This document shows, piece by piece, positions 35,281-44,404 of a stretch of DNA of 64,000 nt (its first letter is position 1; each line of letters starts with the position of its first letter). The notes under the pieces were generated by a model. It made no database searches. It saw nothing but the letters and a program-made list of their open reading frames with translations, and was not told the origin of the DNA. The position numbers and the translations under genes were made by a program. The stretch is from Sphingobacterium sp. N143 (GTDB taxonomy: Bacteria; Bacteroidota; Bacteroidia; Sphingobacteriales; Sphingobacteriaceae): positions 248,001-312,000 of the forward strand of contig NZ_JACAIS010000001.1 of the NCBI RefSeq assembly GCF_030325625.1, in the 5' to 3' direction.

Positions 35281-35346
35281 TTAAATCAACATATCGCCAC
35301 AATGGCGATGATGCAAATGAAAATGATGTACGTAGGTATAGACCAT
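35281..35346 (-). CDS. hisL: Histidine leader peptide
   Basis: A 21-residue ORF, ATG to TAA, between the his promoter and hisG. Six of the 21 residues are histidine, packed within residues 7-15 (HHFHLHHRH). This is the classical sign of attenuation by ribosome stalling at His codons. The CGCCAT-centred perfect palindrome at 35293-35309 sits right behind the His codons. A 7-bp pairing is possible between CTACGTA (35329-35335, minus-strand sense) inside the ORF and TACGTAG (35266-35272) after its stop. No strong terminator with U tract was found, so the downstream mechanism is open. Confidence 0.75.
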   Translation of the reverse strand: MVYTYVHHFHLHHRHCGDMLI

Positions 35347-35367
35347 GTTTGTATTAATAACTGAGAG

Positions 35368-35400
35368 CAAATGTATAGTAAATTAATGGGAAATGCAAAA
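35368..35400 (-). promoter_or_regulatory. Promoter of hisL-hisG-hisD
   Basis: On the minus strand TTTTG (35400-35396), 20-bp spacer, TACATTTG (35375-35368). The leader ORF begins about 21 nt after the -7 box, so the 5' end of the mRNA lies just ahead of it. Confidence 0.75.
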
Positions 35401-35522
35401 TTATCATTTTAAAAAGTGAAAGGATTAGATTTTACTAATGTTGCTCCTTCAACAATTGACGTTGTCTGACTAAAGATGTCTAGCTTTACCGATACTACTG
35501 TAAATTTCCTTATTTTTAAGCA

Positions 35523-36113
35523 ATGAAAAGAATTGCATTTATTTTTATGTGTTGGATGACTTGTCTTTGTCGCCACTCGATAGGACAAGAAAGACCAGCT
35601 TCTACATTGGATATCCGGATCCTGGAATCCATTGCTGAGACAAGGACTGAACCACAGACCCAGACCTTCAAGGTGCTTTCTGATATCAATAATTATGTCC
35701 AGGTTGCAGTACCGGTTGGTTTATTGGTTGCCGGAGCTATCCGCGAAGACAAAGCGATGCGCCAAAATGCACTTTATGTAGCCAGTAGTACAGCGGTAAC
35801 AGCACTGGTCAATGTAGGGCTCAAGCATGTGTTCAAACGCAGTAGGCCATTTAGAAAATATCCAAATTTTATCTCAGTCAGGACAGCAAGTGGGTATTCT
35901 TTTCCTTCTGGCCACAGCTCTTCAGCTTTTGCGACAGCCTCAGCATTGTCCCGTGCTTATTCCAAATGGTATGTTGTCGCACCTTCACTATTATGGGCCG
36001 GAAGTGTTGGTTACTCTCGGATGTATCTTGGTGTACATTATCCATCAGATGTACTTGCAGGGGCAGCATTAGGTGCTGGGTCTGCTTTTGCCTTGGATGG
36101 ATTAAGAAAATAA
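35523..36113 (+). CDS. PAP2-family phosphatase, secreted or membrane-linked
   Basis: 196 residues with an N-terminal signal peptide (about 1-20) and the three PAP2 motifs: KRSRPFRKYP (KxxxxxxRP, about 105-113), PSGHSSSAF (about 128-136), and SRMYLGVHYPSDV (SRxxxxxHxxxD). These residues bind and cleave a phosphate ester, often of undecaprenyl pyrophosphate or phosphatidic acid. It is about 25 bp upstream of the oxidoreductase gene. Confidence 0.92.
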   Translation: MKRIAFIFMCWMTCLCRHSIGQERPASTLDIRILESIAETRTEPQTQTFKVLSDINNYVQVAVPVGLLVAGAIREDKAMRQNALYVASSTAVTALVNVGLKHVFKRSRPFRKYPNFISVRTASGYSFPSGHSSSAFATASALSRAYSKWYVVAPSLLWAGSVGYSRMYLGVHYPSDVLAGAALGAGSAFALDGLRK

Positions 36114-36137
36114 AGATTGAATTTAAAGAAATACGTA

Positions 36138-37208
36138 ATGAAAGTGATTAAAATATTAGTTGTAGGTTGTGGAAATATGGGAGCCTCACATGCAAAAGCC
36201 TATCATGATCTGGACGGATTTGAGATTGTGGGACTGGTGGCCAGAGGCGGCAGTAAATATAAGCTTAATCAAGAATTAGGGGCGGCCTATCCGCTCTTTG
36301 ATTCTTATGAAGAAGCATTGTTGCAAACTAGTCCGGAGGCCGTCTGTATTGCCACTTATCCGGATACACATCGGGACTATGCGATCAAAGCTTTTGAATC
36401 AGGAGCTCATGTCTTTATCGAAAAACCATTGGCAGAGGACGTGGCTTCGGCACAGGAAGTAGTTGATGCAGCGGTGCGGTACAATAAAAAATTAGTGGTT
36501 GGCTATATCTTGCGTTATCATCCTTCATGGATGAAGTTTATTGAGCTATCAAAAACGATGGGGAAACCTTTGGTGATGCGTATGAATTTAAATCAGCAAA
36601 GTCACGGCTATATGTGGGACGTACACCGAAACCTGATGTCTAACTTGAGCCCGATCGTTGATTGTGGAGTTCATTACATCGATGTCATGTGTCAAATGGT
36701 AGGAGCCAAGCCGGTTCGGGTTTCTGCAATTGGTGCCCGTCTAACAGCGGATGTTCCTGATTGGAACTATAATTATGGGCAATTGCAATTGCACTTTGAA
36801 GATGGTTCCGTGGGCTGGTATGAAGCTGGGTGGGGACCAATGGTGAGCCAAAATGCCTTTTTTGTAAAGGATGTCTTTGGACCGAAAGGTTCGGTGTCAA
36901 TTGTAGCGGATAAAGCGGGCAATGAAGGTAAATCAGATTCTGTAGCAGCACATACGCAGACTGAAAGCCTCCGGGTCCATTATGCTGATCTGGATATGAA
37001 CAACGAATTTATCAAGCAAGATGAGTGGGTAGACTTATCGGATGAACCCGATCATCAGGAGTTATGTAACCGGGAACAACGATTCTTCCAGGAAGCAATA
37101 TGGAATGATCTGGACCTATCCACTTCCATGGCGGATGCGATCAACAGCCTGCATATCGCATTGGCCTGTGACGAAGCTGTGAAAACGAAGAAAATGATCG
37201 TGTTGTAA
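36138..37208 (+). CDS. Gfo/Idh/MocA family oxidoreductase
   Basis: NAD(P)-dependent sugar or inositol-type dehydrogenase of 356 residues from ATG 36138. Rossmann motif GCGNMGASHA (about 10-19), the conserved EKPLAEDV with catalytic Lys near 100, and the C-terminal DCGVHYIDVM His motif are typical. An upstream in-frame TTG at 36117 adds seven residues. Substrate cannot be told. Confidence 0.9.
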   Translation: MKVIKILVVGCGNMGASHAKAYHDLDGFEIVGLVARGGSKYKLNQELGAAYPLFDSYEEALLQTSPEAVCIATYPDTHRDYAIKAFESGAHVFIEKPLAEDVASAQEVVDAAVRYNKKLVVGYILRYHPSWMKFIELSKTMGKPLVMRMNLNQQSHGYMWDVHRNLMSNLSPIVDCGVHYIDVMCQMVGAKPVRVSAIGARLTADVPDWNYNYGQLQLHFEDGSVGWYEAGWGPMVSQNAFFVKDVFGPKGSVSIVADKAGNEGKSDSVAAHTQTESLRVHYADLDMNNEFIKQDEWVDLSDEPDHQELCNREQRFFQEAIWNDLDLSTSMADAINSLHIALACDEAVKTKKMIVL

Positions 37209-37357
37209 ATAAATGCCTTATAAACCAGCTGTATCGAACATTTTTGTACCTTTTATGAACATGATGTGGAAGCAAAAATGAATTAAATAAAAAATGTAGT
37301 AGAAAGATAGGCTTTTTGGTCTATCTTTTGTTATTTAGCTTCATATTTATCATTCTT

Positions 37358-38605
37358 ATGAAGAATTTATTCGAAGTAGTTTTGTTGTTGGGTCTTTCAA
37401 TTCCGGTAGTGCATGGACAAGATAAGCAATGGCAAATGGAACTGGTTTTTAAAGGAGAAATCTCACCTGAGGAATTTGAAAATGAGATTCCTGAATTTGC
37501 AAAAGAGTTTTATGAGCCCTTTCTAAAAGGAAAGACCGCTTATAAAAATGTCGAAATCTTGGCTGATGCAGATCGTTCTGCTGCGGTTGTCAATCAAACA
37601 GAACATGCTATTTTGGACCGGAAATTGGCAAAGACCTATTCTTTTGCCACCGGTGACGATATTGTAACTGCAGAATCTTATTATCCTTTGTATAAGGTCG
37701 TTAGTGATAAACTCGAAGAGCCCAAAGTCCCTTATGTATGGATACAAGATATGGGCGAGATTGAGGATGTTGCGGGCATTACCTGTAAGAAGGCCAAATT
37801 GTTTATAAAAAACCAAACAGATTCAGCAGCAGCGACTGTTTGGTATTCCGAAGCTGTACCGGCCTATTATCTGACGGCGTTTTCTTTTGTGAATGATCTT
37901 CCGGGCGCTGTGCTTAAATTAGCTTTGGGAGAAAATAAGGATATAGGCTTTGAAACGATTAAAGTGACCAATGTCTCCTCGGATAAGGATTTCCAGTTGC
38001 CCCAAGGGGTTAAGGTAGTGGATATATCTGGCGAAAATGCGATGGAAGAGGGGGAGGATGTAGGTCTATTTGAGGATACTTTTCCATTGGATAAGTCGCT
38101 CAAATGGATTGTGCTAAAAGATAAAGAAACCAATGACGAGTATTACGGTATCAAAAAAATGTCCGGAGAAGAAGTCTTGCCTTGCTCGCTTTTCTCTTTG
38201 GCGTATTTTAATGATCATACTGCCATTGTTTCAGATAAGGATAACTTTTTCTGGTTATTGGATAAACAGGGGAATAAAATCAATAAAACAGGGTTTGACT
38301 GGCTCACACCAGCAAATGAACAGTTGGCAATTTTCCAGCAAGATGGAAGCTTTGGACTGGTCTCGCAGGATGGCAAGGTTCTGTTGGATAAAAAGGAAAA
38401 TATCAGTAAGTTTCTGAATAATTACCTGATGTTTTCAGAAGACGGTAAGACCGGTCTGTTGGACGAAAAAGGAAAAGTTGTTGTCAAGCCAAATCTGTTT
38501 TTGTTGGATGTGGATAGTGCGGGTAAGGTTTTGGTGAAAGATAAGGAAGGAGAGGAAACTAAGACACTGGAATTGGAGGAATTCGTACGGGATTATGTAA
38601 AGTAA
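37358..38605 (+). CDS. WG-repeat protein, exported
   Basis: 415 residues from ATG 37358 with a signal peptide (LLLGLSIPVVHG). The first 200 residues resemble a GLPGLI-like domain (DKLEEPKVPYVWIQDMGEIE and AVWYSEAVPAYY-type elements), and the C-terminal part holds degenerate WG/beta repeats with KINKTGFDWLT, FGLVSQDGKVLL and TGLLDEKGKVVV. Probably periplasmic or outer-membrane linked. Function unknown. Confidence 0.8.
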   Translation: MKNLFEVVLLLGLSIPVVHGQDKQWQMELVFKGEISPEEFENEIPEFAKEFYEPFLKGKTAYKNVEILADADRSAAVVNQTEHAILDRKLAKTYSFATGDDIVTAESYYPLYKVVSDKLEEPKVPYVWIQDMGEIEDVAGITCKKAKLFIKNQTDSAAATVWYSEAVPAYYLTAFSFVNDLPGAVLKLALGENKDIGFETIKVTNVSSDKDFQLPQGVKVVDISGENAMEEGEDVGLFEDTFPLDKSLKWIVLKDKETNDEYYGIKKMSGEEVLPCSLFSLAYFNDHTAIVSDKDNFFWLLDKQGNKINKTGFDWLTPANEQLAIFQQDGSFGLVSQDGKVLLDKKENISKFLNNYLMFSEDGKTGLLDEKGKVVVKPNLFLLDVDSAGKVLVKDKEGEETKTLELEEFVRDYVK

Positions 38606-38637
38606 TAGCAATGCTATCCGACTGATTAAAATCTAGC

Positions 38638-38671
38638 AAAAAGCCTTCAACTTGATCGTTGAAGGCTTTTT
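38638..38671. terminator. Terminator between WG-repeat gene and queE
   Basis: AAAAAGCCTTCAAC (38638-38651) pairs perfectly with GTTGAAGGCTTTTT (38658-38671), 6-nt loop, serves both convergent genes. Confidence 0.9.
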
Positions 38672-38680
38672 ATTGACCAG

Positions 38681-39304
38681 TTAAGGTATATTTAGAAATT
38701 TGTGGGTCTGCAATGAGATATCCCACTTTGGGTTTTCTTTGACATAATCTATGATGGAAGGAGTCATTTCTTTCGATTTGGACCATTCCGGCTGAAGGTA
38801 TAATCTGCAATTTGGTCCGACCAATTGGGCATATTCTTCCCCCCAGGCGAAATCACTTTTATTGAAAACAATAACTTTGAGTTCACCAGCGGCCTCGAGA
38901 ACATCCTTGCGTGGGGCCTTGAATTTTTTTGGAGAAAGGCATATCCAATCCCATTCTCCACTTAACGGATATGCTCCAGATGTTTCAATAAATGTTTTGA
39001 TCCCCGCTTCGTGTAGCCCTTTTGTGAGATAATCTAAATTATAAATAAGTGGTTCACCACCTGTAATAACGACCGTTTTAGCAGGATATTTTTTTGCGTT
39101 TTCGATGATTGAATCTGCGGCTGTAAGGGGATGAATGGATGCATCCCAACTTTCTTTTACATCGCACCAATGGCAACCTACATCACAACCGCCCAATCGT
39201 ATAAAATAAGCAGCAGTCCCGGTGTGGTACCCCTCTCCTTGGATGGTGTAAAATTCTTCCATCAAAGGTAATTGTGTTCCGTCTTCTGGTACTTGATTCG
39301 ACAT
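38681..39304 (-). CDS. queE: 7-carboxy-7-deazaguanine synthase
   Basis: Radical SAM enzyme of queuosine and other 7-deazaguanine synthesis. 207 residues from ATG 39304 (MSNQVP). The cluster motif GGCDVGCHWC gives Cys-x3-Cys-x2-Cys; TIQGEGYHTGTAAYFIR before it is typical of QueE. An earlier in-frame start adds ten residues with no support. queA is in the same window; queC and queD are not. Confidence 0.92.
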   Translation of the reverse strand: MSNQVPEDGTQLPLMEEFYTIQGEGYHTGTAAYFIRLGGCDVGCHWCDVKESWDASIHPLTAADSIIENAKKYPAKTVVITGGEPLIYNLDYLTKGLHEAGIKTFIETSGAYPLSGEWDWICLSPKKFKAPRKDVLEAAGELKVIVFNKSDFAWGEEYAQLVGPNCRLYLQPEWSKSKEMTPSIIDYVKENPKWDISLQTHKFLNIP

Positions 39305-39625
39305 AGTTAAAATTTGAGTCTGCAAAGATAGCAAATATTAACAAGATGCTCCATGTATCCGCTGATTTAAGGTAGTAATCATGTCATTTTTTATAGTATG
39401 CAGTAAATTGGTGGACATTGACAGTTTCCCCAAATTAGCTTTAACCTAGGAGAAGGAAATATTATCGGTGGAGTGGCAATATGACCATGTAAAATCTATT
39501 TATTGTCAGAATTTTTGCTAAATTTGTATCACAGATTATTTGTTGAAAACATAAGTGTAATAACATAATTGTACATGTTGTTTTATGTTTTCTATTTTTT
39601 AACAATAAAAAGATCATAGTTGTAA
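39305..39625 (+). other. 321-bp gap before thrS
   Basis: The gap holds a -7-like TAAATTTG at 39519-39526 (no good -33 element; TTG is only 13 bp upstream) and the hairpin with U tract described separately. No protein gene was found. Confidence 0.45.
39545..39600 (+). promoter_or_regulatory. Leader hairpin with U tract, candidate thrS attenuator
   Basis: GAAAACATAA (39545-39554) pairs perfectly with TTATGTTTTC (39583-39592), an inner stem AACAT/ATGTT (39562-39566 / 39575-39579) extends it, and TATTTTTT follows. It lies 25 bp before the thrS ATG. No plus-strand gene lies upstream, so a terminator here would stop the thrS message itself. Confidence 0.5.
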
Positions 39626-41551
39626 ATGATTAAAATTACACTACCTGATGGTTCCGTAAGAGAATATCAAAAAGGAATCACTGCAGCGGAGATTGCCTTG
39701 TCAATTTCTGAAGGGCTAGCGAGAAATGTTCTGGCGGCTGAGGTGAATGGTGAAGTATGGGATTCTGCCCGTGCCATTGAAGAAGATGCCAGTGTTAAGC
39801 TATTAACCTGGAATGATACAAAAGGCAAATCGACCTTTTGGCATTCCTCGGCTCACTTATTGGCCGAGGCGTTAGAAAGCTTGTATCCGGGCATTAAGTT
39901 TGGTATTGGCCCAGCGATTGAAACAGGTTTTTATTATGATGTTGATTTCGGTGATCGGGAGTTTTCTTCAGATGACTTCAAAGCAATCGAAGATAAAATG
40001 CTGGAACTTGCTAAACGTAAAGAAACGTTTGCGCGTAAAGCTGTTTCAAAGGCTGATGCCTTAGCTTATTTTACTGAAAAAGGCGATGAGTACAAGCTGG
40101 ATCTAATCAAGGATTTAGAAGATGGAAAGATTACTTTCTATACACAAGGGGACTTTACCGATTTATGCCGTGGTCCACATATTCCAAATACTGGGTTTAT
40201 CAAAGCGATCAAACTGATGAATGTTGCCGGGGCTTATTGGCGGGGTGATGAATCCCGTAAGCAATTGACACGTATTTATGGTGTCACTTTCCCCAAAGCA
40301 TCCGAGCTCACAGAATATTTAAAATTTATTGAGGAAGCAAAGAAGCGTGATCACCGTAAATTAGGTAAGGAGCTTGAATTGTTTGCTTTTTCTGAAAAAG
40401 TTGGAGCCGGGCTACCTTTGTGGTTACCAAAAGGGGCTGCATTACGTCAAAAACTGATTGATTTTTTGCAGAAAGCACAATTGAAATCGGGTTATGAGCC
40501 TGTTGTCACTCCTCATATTGGACACAAGCAACTGTATGTGACCTCAGGTCACTATGAAAAATATGGAGCCGACTCATTTCAGCCAATAAAAACGCCAATT
40601 GAAGGCGAAGAGTTTTTATTGAAGCCGATGAACTGTCCACATCACTGTGAGATATATAAGGTAAAACCGCGTTCATATAAAGATTTACCTGTGCGTTTTG
40701 CTGAGTTTGGTACGGTATATCGTTATGAGCAATCTGGAGAATTACATGGTTTAACGCGTGTAAGAGGGTTTACTCAGGATGATGCGCACTTGTTCTGTCG
40801 TCCGGACCAGGTTAAAGATGAATTTAAAAAAGTCATTGATTTAGTTCTGTATGTTTTTGGTGCCCTTGGATTTAATGATTATACGGCGCAAGTATCGTTA
40901 CGTGATCCTGAGAACCGTACAAAATATATTGGTACCGATGAGAACTGGGCCCTAGCGGAATCCGCTATTATTGAAGCAGCTGAAGAAAAAGGTTTACCAA
41001 CGGTTGTAGAATATGGGGAAGCTGCTTTCTATGGTCCGAAACTTGATTTCATGGTGAAGGATGCTTTGGGGCGTAAATGGCAGTTGGGAACCATTCAGGT
41101 AGATTACAATTTACCGGAGCGTTTCGAATTAGAATATACCGGCAGTGACAATATGAAACATCGCCCGGTCATGATTCACCGTGCACCATTTGGATCTTTA
41201 GAACGTTTTGTGGCTGTATTGATCGAGCATTGTGCTGGGCAATTTCCGTTATGGCTTGCTCCTGAGCAATTTATCGTCTTGCCAGTGTCAGAAAAATACG
41301 AAGAATATGCGCAAAATGTTTTGAATTCGCTAAATAATTCCGATATTCGCGGACTGATAGACTTACGTGACGAGAAGGTGGGCAGGAAAATCAGAGACGC
41401 CGAAGTGAAAAAGCTTCCTTACATGTTGATTGTAGGGGAAAAAGAGGTGGAAAATGGCACAGTTTCTGTACGTAAACATGGCTCAGTAGAATTAGGAACA
41501 ATGACTGCTGACGAATTTAGAGATATATTAATTAAGGAAATAACCGTTTAA
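39626..41551 (+). CDS. thrS: Threonyl-tRNA synthetase
   Basis: Charges tRNA-Thr. 641 residues with all domains: TGS (1-62), editing domain with [17 protein letters not shown] (about 72-90), class II core with motif 2 [19 protein letters not shown], zinc ligands Cys (MNCPHH), and the anticodon-binding domain (about 540-641). It is the first gene of thrS-infC-rpmI-rplT. Confidence 0.97.
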   Translation: MIKITLPDGSVREYQKGITAAEIALSISEGLARNVLAAEVNGEVWDSARAIEEDASVKLLTWNDTKGKSTFWHSSAHLLAEALESLYPGIKFGIGPAIETGFYYDVDFGDREFSSDDFKAIEDKMLELAKRKETFARKAVSKADALAYFTEKGDEYKLDLIKDLEDGKITFYTQGDFTDLCRGPHIPNTGFIKAIKLMNVAGAYWRGDESRKQLTRIYGVTFPKASELTEYLKFIEEAKKRDHRKLGKELELFAFSEKVGAGLPLWLPKGAALRQKLIDFLQKAQLKSGYEPVVTPHIGHKQLYVTSGHYEKYGADSFQPIKTPIEGEEFLLKPMNCPHHCEIYKVKPRSYKDLPVRFAEFGTVYRYEQSGELHGLTRVRGFTQDDAHLFCRPDQVKDEFKKVIDLVLYVFGALGFNDYTAQVSLRDPENRTKYIGTDENWALAESAIIEAAEEKGLPTVVEYGEAAFYGPKLDFMVKDALGRKWQLGTIQVDYNLPERFELEYTGSDNMKHRPVMIHRAPFGSLERFVAVLIEHCAGQFPLWLAPEQFIVLPVSEKYEEYAQNVLNSLNNSDIRGLIDLRDEKVGRKIRDAEVKKLPYMLIVGEKEVENGTVSVRKHGSVELGTMTADEFRDILIKEITV

Positions 41552-41562
41552 TTTTTAAACAT

Positions 41563-42123
41563 TTGGCATTAAAAAGACCCGGTGGTCCAAGACCACCAAT
41601 GAGAAAGAAAGAACCAGATCACCGCATTAATGAATTGATCAAAGTGCCTGAGGTACGTTTGGTAGGAGATAATGTGGAACAAGGAGTTTACCCTACACGC
41701 AAAGCGTTAGAGTTGGCTGATGAGTTGGAACTTGATTTAGTGGAGATTTCGCCAAATGCTGTACCGCCGGTTTGTAAGATTATCGACTACAGTAAGTTTG
41801 TTTACGAACAGAAGAAGAAACAAAAGGAAATCAAAGCTAATGCAAAACAGACTGTTATCAAAGAAATCCGTTTCGGACCTAACTCTGGTGAACATGATTT
41901 TGATTTCAAATTGAAACATGCGATTAAGTTTCTTGAAAGTGGTGAGAAAGTGCGTGCATACGTACACTTCAAAGGTCGTGCTATCGTACACAAAGATCAA
42001 GGTGAGATTTTGTTGTTACGTTTCGCTCAGGCATTGGAAGATTACGGCAAGGTAGAGCTTTTACCAAAATTAGAAGGAAAACGTATGTTTTTGACAGTAG
42101 CTCCAAAGGCTCCTAAAAAATAA
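41563..42123 (+). CDS. infC: Translation initiation factor IF-3
   Basis: Binds the 30S subunit and proofreads the start codon. 186 residues, with N-domain ([17 protein letters not shown]) and C-domain ([16 protein letters not shown]) joined by a Lys-rich linker. The start is TTG at 41563 (LALKRPGG), a non-AUG codon; in other bacteria infC begins with AUU and IF-3 represses its own mRNA this way. It follows thrS by 11 bp. Confidence 0.96.
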   Translation: MALKRPGGPRPPMRKKEPDHRINELIKVPEVRLVGDNVEQGVYPTRKALELADELELDLVEISPNAVPPVCKIIDYSKFVYEQKKKQKEIKANAKQTVIKEIRFGPNSGEHDFDFKLKHAIKFLESGEKVRAYVHFKGRAIVHKDQGEILLLRFAQALEDYGKVELLPKLEGKRMFLTVAPKAPKK

Positions 42124-42162
42124 TAAGAATTCTAACAGATTGATATAAAATTTATAAGTATT

Positions 42163-42363
42163 ATGCCAAAAGTTAAAACCAATTCCAGCGCAAAGAAACG
42201 TTTCAAATTGACTGGAACAGGTAAAATTGCAAGAAAAAACGCTTTCAAAAGCCACATCTTGACAAAAAAGAGCACAAAACGTAAACGTAACTTAACACAA
42301 ACAAGTTATGTATCTGATGGCGATATGGGCAACGTTAAACGTATGCTTGCTATCGGTAAATAA
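42163..42363 (+). CDS. rpmI: Ribosomal protein L35
   Basis: 66 residues, highly basic, beginning [20 protein letters not shown], the family standard. It assembles into the 50S subunit. About 40 bp after infC and 99 bp before rplT. Confidence 0.97.
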   Translation: MPKVKTNSSAKKRFKLTGTGKIARKNAFKSHILTKKSTKRKRNLTQTSYVSDGDMGNVKRMLAIGK

Positions 42364-42401
42364 GTTTTATTCGATTTTATTTAATAATAATTTTTTAACC
42401 G

Positions 42402-42445
42402 GGTACAGGGTTGTAAGTTCATTGAAATACATGACACCTTTTACC
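42402..42445 (+). promoter_or_regulatory. Structured rpmI-rplT intergenic RNA, candidate L20 site
   Basis: Nested pairing: GGTA (42402-42405)/TACC (42442-42445), AGGGT (42407-42411)/ACCTT (42436-42440), then GTTCAT (42417-42422)/ATGAC (42431-42435) with a bulge. The 99-bp gap is longer than others in the operon. In several phyla L20 binds its own mRNA; whether it does here is unknown. Confidence 0.4.
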
Positions 42446-42462
42446 AAACTAATTTTAAAAAT

Positions 42463-42807
42463 ATGCCACGTTCGGTTAACGCAGTAGCTTCAAGAAGAAG
42501 ACGCAAAAAAATCCTAGGCCTTGCAAAAGGTTACTTTGGATCACGTAGCAAAGTTTATACTATTGCTAAAAATACAGTAGAAAAAGGTTTACAATACGCT
42601 TACCGCGATCGTAAAACCAAAAAACGCGAGTTTAGAGCTTTATGGATTCAACGTATCAACGCTGGAGCTCGTCAACACGGAATTTCTTATTCCCAATTGA
42701 TCGGTAAATTAAACGCTAAAAACATTGGTTTGAACCGTAAGGTTTTAGCTGACTTAGCTTTAAATAACCCAGAAGCTTTCAAAGCAGTTGTAGACGCAGT
42801 AAAATAG
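42463..42807 (+). CDS. rplT: Ribosomal protein L20
   Basis: 114 residues, basic long N-terminal helix ([25 protein letters not shown] stretch) and compact C-domain ([21 protein letters not shown]). Early 50S assembly protein that binds 23S rRNA and in many bacteria its own mRNA. Last gene of the operon, followed by a strong terminator. Confidence 0.97.
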   Translation: MPRSVNAVASRRRRKKILGLAKGYFGSRSKVYTIAKNTVEKGLQYAYRDRKTKKREFRALWIQRINAGARQHGISYSQLIGKLNAKNIGLNRKVLADLALNNPEAFKAVVDAVK

Positions 42808-42842
42808 AGTTTTTAATCCGCTATCAATTTGTTAGAGATATT

Positions 42843-42870
42843 AAAGGAGCCATTTAGGCTCCTTTTTTTT
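42843..42870 (+). terminator. Terminator of the thrS-rplT operon
   Basis: AAAGGAGCC (42843-42851) / GGCTCCTTT (42857-42865), loop ATTTA, then T8. Confidence 0.92.
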
Positions 42871-42938
42871 GTGTCCATAGTTGAATGGAAAATATATTAG
42901 GTTTGATTTTTGTGCGGTAATCTAAAAATATAAAAATT

Positions 42939-43385
42939 ATGAAAAGAACAACTATTGCTATTGGATTTGCCTTTCTGTTAGCGGGAGGCCTGGTGATCGC
43001 CAAAGACTTACATCAGATCGATCGGATGCCTACTGTGCTCAGCCAACAAGATAAGGTTATCTCCATTGAGGGAAAGGGAAATACGCGGACAATTGAAGCA
43101 AAAGGAGGTGAGACTATCCAGATAGAAGGTATGGATAATAAAGTGGTGATACGGGGCAACGTAGGAAAGATCGTGATCGAGGGTAAGGGAAATACAGTGA
43201 CAGGTGCTGATGTGTCAACTGTTACTATTGATGGAGCGAACAATATGATTAACTTACGTGCTGTGGAAACGATTCAGATCGAAGGGATCAAGAACCATGT
43301 ACATTATAGGTCTTCCAAGAACAAATCTGGCCAGGCCAGTGTTACCACAGAAGGTGCAGATAATATGGTGATGAAAATGAAATAA
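42939..43385 (+). CDS. DUF3060-like exported beta-repeat protein
   Basis: 148 residues with a signal peptide (about 1-21) and a regular series of short beta-strand repeats: SIEGKGNTRTIEA, QIEGMDNKVVIRG, VIEGKGNTVTGAD, TIDGANNMINLRA and VTTEGADNMVMK. The GxxN turns are typical of DUF3060 and similar parallel beta helices. Probably periplasmic. Function unknown. Confidence 0.82.
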   Translation: MKRTTIAIGFAFLLAGGLVIAKDLHQIDRMPTVLSQQDKVISIEGKGNTRTIEAKGGETIQIEGMDNKVVIRGNVGKIVIEGKGNTVTGADVSTVTIDGANNMINLRAVETIQIEGIKNHVHYRSSKNKSGQASVTTEGADNMVMKMK

Positions 43386-43392
43386 CATGCCA

Positions 43393-43422
43393 GCGATAAG
43401 CCATACAATTAATGGCTTATCG
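43393..43422. terminator. Perfect hairpin after DUF3060 gene and rimK
   Basis: GCGATAAGCCAT (43393-43404) and ATGGCTTATCGC (43411-43422), 12 bp with a 6-nt loop, between two convergent genes. The T tract is poor on both strands. Confidence 0.65.
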
Positions 43423-43424
43423 CG

Positions 43425-44360
43425 TTATAATTTGCTTTCCCGCTTTTTCTTTTTCTTAATGATCTTTGGTTTCTGGACTTGCTTTAATTCATATTGTCTT
43501 TCGATATATTGAATAATTTCAGATGCAATATCCTTTTTGGTTGCTTTCTCTATTCCTTCCAATCCGGGAGAAGAATTAACTTCCAATACCAATGGTCCGC
43601 GATCGGAAGGGATCATATCGACGCCACATACGGTGAGACCTAATTGAGCGGCAGCAGCAATGGCGGTTTCCCTTTCTGCCTTGGTCAGCCGTATCACCTG
43701 AGCGGTGCCACCCCGGTGTATATTTGACCGAAATTCCCCTTCTTTAGCCGTACGTTTCATGGCACCAACAACTTTACCGTCAACGACAAAAGCTCTGATG
43801 TCAGAACCTTTTGATTCTTTAATGAATTCCTGAATCAGAATATTGTTGCCAAGGCCATAGAAGGCTTCAATGACGGACGACGCTGCTTTCTTGGTTTCGG
43901 CAAGAACAACACCAATCCCTTGTGTGCCTTCCAGGAGTTTAATCACTAAAGGGGCGCCACCAACCATGCTAATGAGATCGTCCACGTCCGAAGCTGTCCG
44001 AGCAAAACCGGTAATGGGAAGTCCGATACCGGCACCGGATAAAATTTGCAAACATCTCAATTTGTCTCTTGACCGGGTAATAGCCTGGCTCGGATTTGCG
44101 GAAATCACGTCCATGACTTCAAACTGTCTAACGATTGCAGAACCATAGAATGTTACTGAGGCTCCTATCCGTGGAATAATAGCGTCAATATCGCTGAGGT
44201 CCTGACCTTTGTAATGAATACTGGGTTTACCTTGTTGAATGCCAACATAACATTTACTGTGGTCTATAACAATGCATTCATGACCTCTTTGTTGCGCAGC
44301 TTCTACGAGACGACGAGTCGAGTATAAACTCTTTACTGTCGATAATACGGCAATTTTCAC
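43425..44360 (-). CDS. rimK: RimK family alpha-L-glutamate ligase
   Basis: ATP-grasp ligase of 311 residues, GTG start. Motifs: [26 protein letters not shown] (ATP-grasp loop), [26 protein letters not shown] and [16 protein letters not shown] with the metal-binding Glu/Asn pair. RimK adds glutamates to ribosomal protein S6 in E. coli. A Lys/Arg-rich tail (about 297-311, IIKKKKKRE) is an addition. The retropepsin-like gene is 44 bp upstream in the same operon. Confidence 0.92.
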   Translation of the reverse strand: MKIAVLSTVKSLYSTRRLVEAAQQRGHECIVIDHSKCYVGIQQGKPSIHYKGQDLSDIDAIIPRIGASVTFYGSAIVRQFEVMDVISANPSQAITRSRDKLRCLQILSGAGIGLPITGFARTASDVDDLISMVGGAPLVIKLLEGTQGIGVVLAETKKAASSVIEAFYGLGNNILIQEFIKESKGSDIRAFVVDGKVVGAMKRTAKEGEFRSNIHRGGTAQVIRLTKAERETAIAAAAQLGLTVCGVDMIPSDRGPLVLEVNSSPGLEGIEKATKKDIASEIIQYIERQYELKQVQKPKIIKKKKKRESKL

Positions 44361-44404
44361 GATTTGTATATTGAATATAGTATGTGTTAAGATAACAAAA
44401 TAGC

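Noticed and set aside
39305..39625. T-box or Thr-rich leader peptide for thrS
   Set aside because: No T-box sequence and no short frame rich in Thr codons was found; only the hairpin remains.
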